A DNA stretch of 5,969 nt. Source: Bacillota bacterium. Its GTDB lineage: Bacteria; Bacillota; Clostridia; Peptostreptococcales; Anaerovoracaceae. This document shows, piece after piece, positions 1 through 5,835 of this stretch. The stretch's first letter is position 1, and every line of letters begins with the position of its first letter. Position numbers and translations under genes: made by a program. The stretch is from assembly GCA_017621195.1 (NCBI GenBank), contig JAGATO010000341.1, positions 1 to 5,969 of the forward strand. The letters are read 5' to 3'. The notes beneath the pieces are model-generated. The model worked only from the letters and a program-made list of their open reading frames with translations. It was not told the DNA's origin and did no database searches.

Positions 1-18
1 AAAAATTAACAGAAGAAA

Positions 19-333
19 ATGAAAACAGATTCGACGGATGCGCCGGATCAATGGAGGCAGTCTAAGGTGAAAGGTCAGAAATACAATCGGAATATTATCG
101 TCCGGACGGGCATCGTCTTTCTCGCCTGTGTATTGGTGGTGTCGGCGATCTCCTGTTATTTCGTGATGTCAATCATACAAAAACAAAAAAAATCAAGCCA
201 AATACGTGGCGGAATCCGCCACTCGGAGGATCGGGGCTCAGATCAACAACTATCTGGTGGTTTCCGACATTATGAAAAAACTGATCGGCAGCGGTTATTA
301 CATCGCAGGGGAAGACTTTGCGGTGTTAGCTGA
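19..333 (+). pseudogene. N-terminal membrane-anchor fragment of the frameshifted hybrid histidine kinase
   Basis: This is the 5' part of the kinase gene whose remainder lies in another frame from about 193 to 2125. The ATG at 19 is preceded by a weak purine stretch (AGAAG at 11-15). The product has a short, mostly polar cytoplasmic N-terminus (residues 1-25) and a clear membrane helix (about 31-53, GIVFLACVLVVSAISCYFV), then QKQK. After the A8 run at 185-192 the frame leaves the kinase and gives a basic, low-quality tail until the stop at 331-333, so only about 19-192 is genuine kinase coding sequence. Dropping one A joins the helix directly to the sensor domain (reading QKQK-NQAKYVAES) and restores a protein of about 701 residues. 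It is not a separate small gene. The cause could be a true mutation, a phase-variable tract, slippage, or an assembly error. Confidence 0.75.
185..192 (+). repeat. A8 homopolymer at the kinase frameshift
   Basis: Eight consecutive A residues (185-192) follow an A5 tract (179-183) and a single C. The kinase frame changes exactly here: upstream the good frame starts at 19, downstream it is the frame of 206. A run of seven A, or of ten, would make the gene continuous. Such runs are typical sites of replication slippage, of RNA polymerase slippage, and of sequencing error. Confidence 0.85.
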
Positions 334-2125
334 ATTGATGAAGGACGATCATGGAGTGATCGAAGCCTTCGAATATGCTCCGGGCGGCGTGGTTTCTCAG
401 GTGTATCCGCTGGAAGTGAACCATGAAGCCATCGGGCTGAATTTGCTGGAAGCTCCGGAGCGGAAGGAGGAAGCCGCACTGGCCGCAACCAGCGGCCAGT
501 ATACCATTGCCGAGCCCTTTGAATTGGCTCAGGGCGGTACCGGCGCTCTTCTTCTGGATCCCATCTATGTGACGGAAGAAAGCGGCGAGGAGCGGTTCTG
601 GGGATTTTCCGTTCTGGTATTGAACTGGGATGGATTTTTGAAAGAAGTTAAATTGGAGAACATGGAACAGTCCGGCTACCGCTATCAGATCTGGCATACC
701 AGTCTGTCTACGGGCGAGCAGGTGATCATCGCAGCCAGCCGGGAGACGAACCTGAAAAATCCCGTTCAGGTGGCCTGCGAGGTTCCCAATGATGTCTGGC
801 ATTTTGAGATCGTGGCGGAAGACGGCTGGATGACCTGGGGTCAGACAGCGGTTGCCATCGTGGGTACGCTTTTGATTTCGCTGTTGAGCTCCTTTGTCTA
901 TTACCAGTATGCCGTGGGAAAGTATCGGAGGAAGCTGTATCAGGAAGAGCTGGAGAAGGAGGCGGAGCGTGCAAATGCGGCCAGCGAGGCCAAAACCCGG
1001 TTTTTGTTTAATATGAGCCACGACATTCGCACGCCGATGAACGCCATTCTGGGCTTTGCCAACATCGCCAGAGAGAATCTGTCGGATCGGGAACGGGTGG
1101 AGGATAGCCTAGAGAAGATTGAACTTGCAGGGCGGGATCTTCTGTCCCTGATCAATGAAATCCTGAATATATCAAAGATTGAAAGCGGAACGATGCAGCC
1201 GGCAATGAAGTGCGAAGATCTGCGGGAACTGAGCAGAACCATGAAGCTTCTCTTCGAGCAGCCTATGGCGGAAAAGGGAGTGCAGTTTGAAGTCAAAGAT
1301 GATCTGCGACAGCCGTTTGCGATCTGCGATATGCAGCACATGCGGGAGATCTGCGTCAACCTTTTGTCCAATGCGATGAAGTTTACTCCGAAGGGCGGAA
1401 AGGTGACGTTTTCCGTCAATCAAAAGGAGGACGAGGAAACAGGGAATTCCGCTTATGAAGTGATCGTTGCGGATACGGGGATCGGAATGAGCGAAGAATT
1501 CCAGAAGATCCAGTTTGAGTTGTTCGAACGGGAGCAGACCCGAGATGTATCCCAGGTGGAGGGAACCGGTCTGGGGCTTCCCATCGTCAAACGCCTGGTG
1601 GACATGCTGGGTGGAACGATTCAGTGCGCCAGCAGGAAAAACAGGGGAACTACGTATACGATTACCTTTAAACTGCAGCCGGTGGATCGGGAAACGGCGG
1701 AGGAAGAAAAAACCGCCCAGGTCCAGAGACCTGTCGATGATTTTTCGGACTGTCATATTCTGCTGGTGGAAGACAACGAATTGAACAGGGAAATTGCTCT
1801 CTATCTCCTCCAGAACTTGAAGAGCCGGTTGGATACGGCAGAGGACGGCCAGGAGGCGGTGGAGAAGGTGAGGATGTCTTCGGGCGATCCTTTTGACCTG
1901 ATCCTGATGGATGTGCAGATGCCCCGAATGAACGGATACGAAGCCACGAGAACCATTCGCCGGATGAAGGATCCGGCACTGGCAAATACGCCCATCGTAG
2001 CTATGACGGCCAACGCCTTTGACGAGGACAGAGAGAATGCTCTGAACGCGGGAATGAACGACCACATCGCAAAACCCATCGAATACGAGAAGCTGAGAGC
2101 GGTTTTGCGCGATCATCTGCGATAG
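206..2125 (+). CDS. CHASE-domain hybrid sensor histidine kinase (main part, 5' end frameshifted)
   Basis: Membrane sensor kinase that autophosphorylates on His and passes the phosphate to its own C-terminal receiver. The first in-frame start is GTG 206, but it has no good ribosome binding site, and the kinase frame is open upstream to the A8 run, so this is the body of a longer gene that begins at 19. In the restored 701-residue numbering the order is: helix 1 (31-53); an extracytoplasmic sensor resembling CHASE (about 80-260, with the IGLNLL, PEREEA-like and DPIYV-type segments); helix 2 (276-296); a linker coiled coil; HisKA with H334 in NMSHDIRTPMN (codon 1019-1021); HATPase with the N box NLLSNAMKF (codons from 1358), DTGIGM and GTGLGLPIV; and a receiver with LLVEDN, phospho-acceptor D631 in LMDVQMPRMNG (codon 1910-1912), the T of AMTAN and the K of AKP. 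All catalytic residues are present, so the frameshift is the only visible damage. No separate response regulator follows. The ligand is unknown. Confidence 0.88.
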   Translation: MAESATRRIGAQINNYLVVSDIMKKLIGSGYYIAGEDFAVLAELMKDDHGVIEAFEYAPGGVVSQVYPLEVNHEAIGLNLLEAPERKEEAALAATSGQYTIAEPFELAQGGTGALLLDPIYVTEESGEERFWGFSVLVLNWDGFLKEVKLENMEQSGYRYQIWHTSLSTGEQVIIAASRETNLKNPVQVACEVPNDVWHFEIVAEDGWMTWGQTAVAIVGTLLISLLSSFVYYQYAVGKYRRKLYQEELEKEAERANAASEAKTRFLFNMSHDIRTPMNAILGFANIARENLSDRERVEDSLEKIELAGRDLLSLINEILNISKIESGTMQPAMKCEDLRELSRTMKLLFEQPMAEKGVQFEVKDDLRQPFAICDMQHMREICVNLLSNAMKFTPKGGKVTFSVNQKEDEETGNSAYEVIVADTGIGMSEEFQKIQFELFEREQTRDVSQVEGTGLGLPIVKRLVDMLGGTIQCASRKNRGTTYTITFKLQPVDRETAEEEKTAQVQRPVDDFSDCHILLVEDNELNREIALYLLQNLKSRLDTAEDGQEAVEKVRMSSGDPFDLILMDVQMPRMNGYEATRTIRRMKDPALANTPIVAMTANAFDEDRENALNAGMNDHIAKPIEYEKLRAVLRDHLR

Positions 2126-2171
2126 GAACAAGGTGTTAAAGACAAAATCCAACAAAAAAATGAAAAAACTC

Positions 2172-2203
2172 TTTACAAAGGAACGAATGTGTGCTAATAT
2201 AAT
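2172..2203 (+). promoter_or_regulatory. Promoter of tRNA-Leu
   Basis: The -35 is TTTACA (2172-2177). The -10 region is TGC-TAATAT at 2192-2200, an extended -10 with a 17-bp spacer; it overlaps a perfect TATAAT at 2198-2203 that would need a 20-bp spacer. Transcription would start around 2208-2211, about 17 nt before the mature tRNA. No terminator is seen between the kinase stop (2125) and this promoter. Confidence 0.7.
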
Positions 2204-2226
2204 TTTGTTGTTGCAAGAGCAAATAT

Positions 2227-2313
2227 GCAGGCATGGCGGAATTGGCAGACGCGTACGGTTCAGGTCCGTATGAAGGTTCCTTCATGGAGGTTCGAGTCCT
2301 CTTGCCTGCACCA
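2227..2313 (+). tRNA. tRNA-Leu (anticodon CAG)
   Basis: Class II tRNA of 87 nt with encoded CCA (2311-2313). The acceptor GCAGGCA (2227-2233) pairs with TGCCTGC (2303-2309), with discriminator A at 2310. The D arm has the usual TGGCGGAATTGGCAGACGC form. The anticodon stem TACGG/CCGTA encloses the loop TTCAGGT, with anticodon CAG at 2261-2263 reading CUG. The long variable arm (around TGAAGG/CCTTCA) and a T arm with TTCGAGT support leucine. CTG is used heavily in the thrC gene of this window, which fits a useful CUG decoder. It is a single gene with its own promoter and terminator. Confidence 0.97.
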
Positions 2314-2316
2314 AAA

Positions 2317-2346
2317 ACTCCGAAATTGATGTTTCGGAGTTTTTTA
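2317..2346 (+). terminator. Rho-independent terminator of tRNA-Leu
   Basis: ACTCCGAAA (2317-2325) pairs perfectly with TTTCGGAGT (2332-2340) around a 6-nt loop and is followed by T5. The A run before the stem means it could also work on the opposite strand. It begins 4 nt after the CCA end. Confidence 0.9.
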
Positions 2347-2358
2347 TTGCGAAAAATA

Positions 2359-2420
2359 CCCCTTGACTCTCCCCTCAAGGGGAGATGATACAATCCTCCT
2401 TGTTAAGAAAAGCAAGGGGG
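2359..2420 (+). repeat. Tandem copies of a CCTTG-N10-CAAGGGG dyad
   Basis: The same inverted-repeat module occurs twice with identical internal spacing. Copy one is CCTTG at 2361-2365 and CAAGGGG at 2376-2382, extending outward to CCCCTTGA/TCAAGGGG from 2359. Copy two is CCTTG at 2398-2402 and CAAGGGG at 2413-2419. The two copies are offset by exactly 37 bp. The first overlaps the -35 and operator; the second lies over the transcription start and ribosome binding site. Confidence 0.6.
2363..2394 (+). promoter_or_regulatory. MerR-type promoter with BmrR-like operator
   Basis: The -35 TTGACT (2363-2368) and the -10 TACAAT (2389-2394, with an extended TGA just before) are separated by 20 bp. 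This is too long for normal sigma-A use but is the hallmark of promoters that MerR-family proteins activate by distorting the DNA. The spacer holds the palindrome TCTCCCCT-CA-AGGGGAGA (2368-2385). From memory, the TTGACTCTCCCCT start closely resembles the Bacillus bmr promoter bound by BmrR. The MerR gene at 2676 is the obvious regulator, so the operon is probably autoregulated and inducer-dependent. Confidence 0.82.
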
Positions 2421-2426
2421 TTTTTT
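2395..2426 (+). terminator. Terminator-like hairpin covering the ribosome binding site of the relic gene
   Basis: CCTCCTTG (2395-2402) pairs with CAAGGGGG (2413-2420), with one G-T pair, around a 10-nt loop; T6 (2421-2426) follows. The 3' arm contains the AAGGGGG ribosome binding site for the ATG at 2429. Transcripts from the MerR-type promoter should start near 2400-2402 and so lack most of the 5' arm. The full hairpin would form only in RNA reading through from upstream. Confidence 0.5.
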
Positions 2427-2428
2427 AT

Positions 2429-2671
2429 ATGAATGAACTGTCTGTCAGCGTGAGAAATCTGACAAAAAGCTTTGAAGGGCGGACCGTGGTGGTATTCGTC
2501 GCCATCGCCAGCGGCGTGGTTGCCGGGTGGATGCCTCTCGGCGTAGAAATTCAATTGTTGAAATCCATATCCATGGGGTGCTATGATAATGTTGTGATGC
2601 CGGTGGTTACGCTGACCGTGATTGCCGTCGTTTGCGGTGTCGTCGCCGTGAAGACGTTCAGATGGGAGTAA
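2429..2671 (+). pseudogene. Probable fused relic of an ABC transporter (ATPase N-terminus joined to permease C-terminus)
   Basis: 80-codon frame with ATG at 2429, 8 nt after a strong AAGGGGG site (2414-2420). Residues 1-21 (MNELSVSVRNLTKSFEGRTV) look like the first strand of an ABC ATPase (the usual 'v.nLtKsF.gr.vvd' opening). Where Walker A should follow, the sequence turns directly into membrane-protein sequence: hydrophobic segments at about 20-38 and 56-76, ending in FRWE, like the C-terminus of ABC-2 or lantibiotic-immunity type permeases. I infer an in-frame deletion with its junction near 2483-2497 that removed the rest of the ATPase and most of the permease. There is no Walker A, Walker B or signature motif, so it cannot be an ATPase. 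It might still make a small two-helix membrane protein. The permease assignment is by general character only. The stop is 4 nt before the merR start, so translational coupling is likely. Confidence 0.6.
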
Positions 2672-2675
2672 GACG

Positions 2676-3536
2676 ATGGACATGAAGAAAGAACACAAGC
2701 CATGCCAAGTGAAGGACAGCGGTACGCTCTATAAGATCGGAATGTTCGCGGCCATGAATCACGTCACCGTCAAGACGCTGCGCTTTTATGAAGAACAGGG
2801 CCTGTTGATGCCGGCGCTGATCCATCCGGAAAACGGGTACCGGTACTATACCCTCTCCCAGATGGCGGTACTCCACCAGATTACCGCCCTGAAACAGGCG
2901 GGATTTACACTGGAGGAAATCGCCCGCATTCATTCCGGCGCCGACGAAGGAGCGGTGCTGATGAAGAAAAAGGCGGAGCTGCTGGGAAAGATCGCGGAGC
3001 TTACGAGGCAGATCGCTGTGGTGGACGGTTATCTGTCCAAGCGAAAAACGAGGCTTTCTGCACCTGTGCTGATCAAAACCATTCCGGAAACCACCGTGGC
3101 CTTCATGAGGGTTCACCTGAAATCCTACGACTGTCTGTTCGACCGGATGCCGGAGATGGGGGCGCTGATGGAGAAGGCGGGCTGCGTCTGCGCTCTTCCG
3201 GAATACTGCTTTACCAACTATCTGGAGCCGGGGTACAAGGACGGGGACATTCCGGTGGAAATCTGGGAGTCCGTGATGGAAGCCAGGGAGGAAACCGGGG
3301 GCCTGAGGTTTCAAACCCTTCCCGAAATTCAGGCGGCCTGCGTGTTCCACAAGGGTTCCTATCGCACCTTATCGGAATCCTACGAAACGGTGCTGAGGTA
3401 CATCGAAGAAAACGGGTATGAGGTCGCCGGAGACATCCGGGAAAGCTATATCGACGGGGTCTGGAACAAGGATGATGAGAGCGAATGGCTGTCGGAAATC
3501 CAGGTTCCGGTGAGGAAAAAGGAAAGGAAGAATTGA
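2676..3536 (+). CDS. MerR family regulator with BmrR/GyrI-like effector domain
   Basis: Cytoplasmic, probably dimeric DNA-binding activator of 286 residues, a normal length for BmrR-type proteins. It starts at ATG 2676, 7 nt after GGGAG (2664-2668). The winged helix-turn-helix spans about 18-85, with TLRFYEEQGLL (34-44) and the wing GYRYYT (54-59) that mark MerR proteins. A dimerisation coiled coil follows at about 92-120. Residues about 128-280 form a GyrI-like (AraC-type effector binding) domain, ending in the typical pattern FHKGSYRTLSESYETVLRYI, then IRESY with Glu256, then SEIQVPV. In this family the pocket binds lipophilic cations or similar drugs, and an acidic residue such as the one in IRESY is often important. 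It lies just behind its presumed promoter at 2363 and the transporter relic, suggesting a drug-responsive efflux operon. The actual ligand is unknown. There is one base between its stop and the next start. Confidence 0.93.
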   Translation: MDMKKEHKPCQVKDSGTLYKIGMFAAMNHVTVKTLRFYEEQGLLMPALIHPENGYRYYTLSQMAVLHQITALKQAGFTLEEIARIHSGADEGAVLMKKKAELLGKIAELTRQIAVVDGYLSKRKTRLSAPVLIKTIPETTVAFMRVHLKSYDCLFDRMPEMGALMEKAGCVCALPEYCFTNYLEPGYKDGDIPVEIWESVMEAREETGGLRFQTLPEIQAACVFHKGSYRTLSESYETVLRYIEENGYEVAGDIRESYIDGVWNKDDESEWLSEIQVPVRKKERKN

Positions 3537-3537
3537 G

Positions 3538-4098
3538 ATGAAGAGATCGATGAGGGAAAAGGCAATCGCGGGCTGCCTGGCGGCAGCCCTGCTCCTGCTC
3601 GGCGCCTGCGGAAGCCGAAGCGGCGAAGACGAACAGGAAGTCGGAAGCGAGAGCATCGGGGTGGAAGAAACGGACGGCACCGATGTGGAGATGGAAGGGG
3701 AACCGATCGGCGAAGAGGAGGACTTTGTGTTGCGGAGACCGGATCCGGCTTGGATGGAGGGCATCGATGTGAAGGCGGGAGCCGACTTTGACACCATCTC
3801 TCTGGAGACGCTGCAGGGATACTGGTACTGCAATGAGGGCGGCGGATACGAAGTCTTTGTCCGGGTGGAAGGCGATCGGGCGCGGATCTGTGAGACCTTC
3901 GAAGGGGAGCCTATGGACGTGTGGAACGGAGAGGGGACGGCTGTCATCAGCCAGGCCGGAAAGAACGGCTGGAATAACCCGGGATTAAACATCGATGACG
4001 CGGATGGCTTTAACATTGCCATGCTGGTGCTGCGCCGCGTGGAAGGGGATTACTTTACCACGGCCAATTCCGGGGTCTACTACAAAGTGGACGAATAA
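3538..4098 (+). CDS. Small secreted lipoprotein of unknown function
   Basis: 186 residues, starting at ATG 3538, 7 nt after AAAGGAAG (3523-3530) and one base after the merR stop, so it is cotranscribed and probably translationally coupled. The N-terminus is a lipoprotein signal: basic MKRSMREK, a hydrophobic core (9-21), and the lipobox LGAC with Cys24 as the predicted lipid-modified residue. Residues about 27-63 are a low-complexity, very acidic linker rich in E, D and G. The mature domain (about 80-186) contains LETLQGYWYCNEGGGYEVFVRVEGD, with the look of a small beta-rich fold (a 'GxWxx' opening as in lipocalin-like proteins), and ends in GVYYKVDE. I do not recognise a family. Being the last gene of a MerR operon it may sit on the cell surface and take part in drug or envelope-stress response; that is inference. 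Confidence 0.85.
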   Translation: MKRSMREKAIAGCLAAALLLLGACGSRSGEDEQEVGSESIGVEETDGTDVEMEGEPIGEEEDFVLRRPDPAWMEGIDVKAGADFDTISLETLQGYWYCNEGGGYEVFVRVEGDRARICETFEGEPMDVWNGEGTAVISQAGKNGWNNPGLNIDDADGFNIAMLVLRRVEGDYFTTANSGVYYKVDE

Positions 4099-4103
4099 AA
4101 AAT

Positions 4104-4135
4104 AGCCGCAGGCATTGAAATGCCGCGGCTTTTTT
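4104..4135 (+). terminator. Rho-independent terminator of the merR-lipoprotein operon
   Basis: AGCCGC (4104-4109) pairs with GCGGCT (4125-4130), and GGCA (4111-4114) with TGCC (4121-4124), with a single bulged A at 4110. The 6-nt loop is TTGAAA (4115-4120). A T run follows to 4135. It starts 6 nt after the lipoprotein stop. Confidence 0.9.
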
Positions 4136-4143
4136 GATATGAT
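4115..4143 (+). promoter_or_regulatory. Promoter of thrC, nested in the upstream terminator
   Basis: TTGAAA (4115-4120) and TATGAT (4138-4143) each match the sigma-A consensus at five of six positions and are separated by an ideal 17 bp, with a TG (4135-4136) one base before the -10. The -35 is exactly the loop of the preceding terminator hairpin. The predicted start is near 4150, giving a leader of about 64 nt with only a small possible hairpin (GGCCG 4155-4159 with CGGCC 4169-4173). I see no T-box or leader peptide. Confidence 0.7.
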
Positions 4144-4213
4144 AAAACGGAATCGGCCGCGAAGAGGACGGCCAAAAGGAGACGTTATTTCATTGCGCAA
4201 AGGAGAAACAGCC

Positions 4214-5695
4214 ATGATTCAATATAAGAGCACCAGAGGAAGCCAGAACATGAAGAACGGCGCCCAGGCCATCATCAAGGGAATTGCAGAGGACAAGGGA
4301 CTGTACGTACCCGATACCTTCCCGAAGCTGCAGGCAGCCATCGAGGACCTGCTGGACTGCGACTACCGCCAGGTTGCCGCGGCGGTCCTGCCCCAGTTCC
4401 TGACCGACTACACCGAAGAGGAACTGGCCCACTGCATCAACAGCGCCTACGACGCGAAGTTCGAGGCGGAAGAAGTTGTTCCGGTGGTCAAGGCCAACAA
4501 CGCCTGGTTCATCGAGCTGTACCACGGAAAGACAGCGGCCTTTAAGGATATGGCACTGTCCATTCTGCCCTACCTGCTGACCACTGCCATGAAGAAAGAA
4601 AAGGAAGAGAGCAAGATCGTCATCCTGACAGCCACCTCCGGCGATACCGGAAAAGCGGCGCTGGAAGGGTTTGCCGACGTTCCCAACACCGAGATCATCG
4701 TGTTCTTCCCGGATGCCGGCGTCAGCCAGGTTCAGAAGCAGCAGATGGTCACCCAGGAAGGCGCCAACACCCATGTCTTCGGCATCACCGGAAACTTCGA
4801 TGACGCTCAGACCGGCGTGAAGAAGATCTTCGGAAACGCGGAGTATGCAGAGGTTCTGGCGAAGATGGGCTGCAAGCTGTCCTCCGCCAACTCCATCAAC
4901 ATCGGCCGTCTGGTTCCCCAGGTTGCCTACTACGTATGGTCCTACGTTCAGCTGGTCAAGCAGGGCGCTCTCAAAGCAGGCGAGCCCATGAACGTAGTGG
5001 TTCCCACCGGAAACTTCGGAAACATTCTGGCCGCATACTATGCGAAGCAGATGGGTATTCCCGTGAACAAGTTCATCTGCGCTTCCAACGAAAACAAGGT
5101 GCTGACCGATTTCATCAACACCGGCATCTACGATATCAGCGGAAGAGAGTTCCATGTGACCAATTCTCCGTCCATGGACATCCTGATCTCCTCCAACCTG
5201 GAGCGGTTATTGTTCCACCTGTCCGGAAACGACGGAGACGAAGTGAAGAAGCTGATGGAAAGCCTGGACAAGAACAAGAAGTACGAGGTCAGCGATAAGA
5301 TCAAGGAAGGCCTGAAGGAATTCTACGGTGGTTTTGCCGACGAAACCGAGACGAAGGAGGCCATCGGAAAGCTGTACAAGGAAAACAACTACCTGATGGA
5401 TACCCACACCGCCGTTGCGTACAAGGTTTACCAGGACTACAGAACCCAGACCGGCGACGAAACGCCCACGGTGATCGCCTCCACGGCCAGCGCCTACAAG
5501 TTTGCCGAAGCGGTTTGCGACGCCGTAGGTCTGCCCAAGTTCAGAAACGGCTTCGATGCCATCAGCGCGCTGAACGCCTTCACGGGCGTGAAGGTTCCCA
5601 AGGGTCTGCAGAATCTGGAGACCAAGAAGGTGCTTCACACCGGCGTGGTGGATAAGGAACAGCTGTGGGATGCTGTGAAGGGATCTCTGGAATAG
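4214..5695 (+). CDS. thrC: Threonine synthase
   Basis: PLP enzyme that converts O-phospho-L-homoserine and water to L-threonine and phosphate, the last step of threonine biosynthesis, in the cytoplasm. 493 residues, a normal length for the longer threonine synthases. ATG 4214 is preceded by AAGGAGA (4200-4206) at 7 nt, and the protein begins MIQYKSTRG as expected. The N-terminal domain (to about 90) has KGLYVPDTFP. HGKTAAFKD carries the PLP-binding Lys111. SGDTG (142-146) and NSINIGRLVPQ (226-236) are classic family motifs, and GNFGN (266-270) lies in the phosphate-binding region. The frame stays open upstream to 4115 but those codons overlap the terminator and promoter. The gene shows a biased codon choice (CTG, AAC, GCC, GAA/AAG) compatible with good expression. 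It stands alone between two terminators; no hom or thrB is adjacent. Confidence 0.96.
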   Translation: MIQYKSTRGSQNMKNGAQAIIKGIAEDKGLYVPDTFPKLQAAIEDLLDCDYRQVAAAVLPQFLTDYTEEELAHCINSAYDAKFEAEEVVPVVKANNAWFIELYHGKTAAFKDMALSILPYLLTTAMKKEKEESKIVILTATSGDTGKAALEGFADVPNTEIIVFFPDAGVSQVQKQQMVTQEGANTHVFGITGNFDDAQTGVKKIFGNAEYAEVLAKMGCKLSSANSINIGRLVPQVAYYVWSYVQLVKQGALKAGEPMNVVVPTGNFGNILAAYYAKQMGIPVNKFICASNENKVLTDFINTGIYDISGREFHVTNSPSMDILISSNLERLLFHLSGNDGDEVKKLMESLDKNKKYEVSDKIKEGLKEFYGGFADETETKEAIGKLYKENNYLMDTHTAVAYKVYQDYRTQTGDETPTVIASTASAYKFAEAVCDAVGLPKFRNGFDAISALNAFTGVKVPKGLQNLETKKVLHTGVVDKEQLWDAVKGSLE

Positions 5696-5796
5696 CCACG
5701 GCTGACGAACGGTGCGGGTCGGCCGGTTACGACGGATTGGATCGGAACACACCGGAGTAAGAAACGTTGAAAAATAAAATGATACGTTAAAAACGG

Positions 5797-5833
5797 AAAA
5801 ACGGAATTCACAAAGCTGCGAATTCCGTTTTTT
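5797..5833 (+). terminator. Rho-independent terminator downstream of thrC
   Basis: ACGGAATTC (5801-5809) pairs perfectly with GAATTCCGT (5820-5828) around a 10-nt loop. The stem is extended by A/T pairs from the A run before it, and the T run reaches 5833. It lies about 100 nt after the thrC stop. The intervening stretch (5696-5796) holds no convincing gene or site. The symmetric A and T runs would allow bidirectional action. Confidence 0.88.
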
Positions 5834-5835
5834 CA

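Noticed and set aside
185..192. Classical -1 programmed ribosomal frameshift at the A run
   Set aside because: A -1 shift from the frame of 19 does not enter the kinase frame; a +1 shift is needed, and no stop codon, rare-codon stall or stimulatory structure typical of +1 sites is visible next to the run.
1172..2155. Long open frame on the minus strand opposite the kinase (about 327 codons)
   Set aside because: It mirrors the well-supported kinase and receiver domains, its translation shows no family features, and it has no ribosome binding site. It is a by-product of codon bias on the + strand.
2363..2428. Upstream extension of the ABC relic to TTG 2363
   Set aside because: That TTG is the promoter -35 element, upstream of the expected transcription start. 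ATG 2429 has its own strong ribosome binding site.
4115..4213. Longer thrC start (TTG 4115, ATG 4139 or TTG 4193)
   Set aside because: The first two overlap the terminator and the promoter -10 and lack ribosome binding sites. TTG 4193 has AAAAGGAG at 4174-4181 but at 11 nt, a weak start codon, and would add residues not typical of the family. ATG 4214 with AAGGAGA at 7 nt is much better.
4190..5155. Long open frame on the minus strand opposite thrC (about 321 codons)
   Set aside because: It lies antisense to clear threonine synthase motifs and is a codon-bias artefact. The minus-strand frame at 5207-5914 is rejected for the same reason and also crosses the terminator and intron-like RNA.
5712..5716. 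GTGCG as an alternative group II intron 5' end
   Set aside because: It would place the thrC terminator inside the intron and leave too great a distance to the recognisable domain I sequence starting near 5841.
5763..5796. Possible promoter or operator with TTGAAA at 5767 and an AACGT/ACGTT inverted repeat
   Set aside because: There is no acceptable -10 at 16-18 bp, and the repeat arms are only 5 bp in AT-rich sequence just before a terminator.
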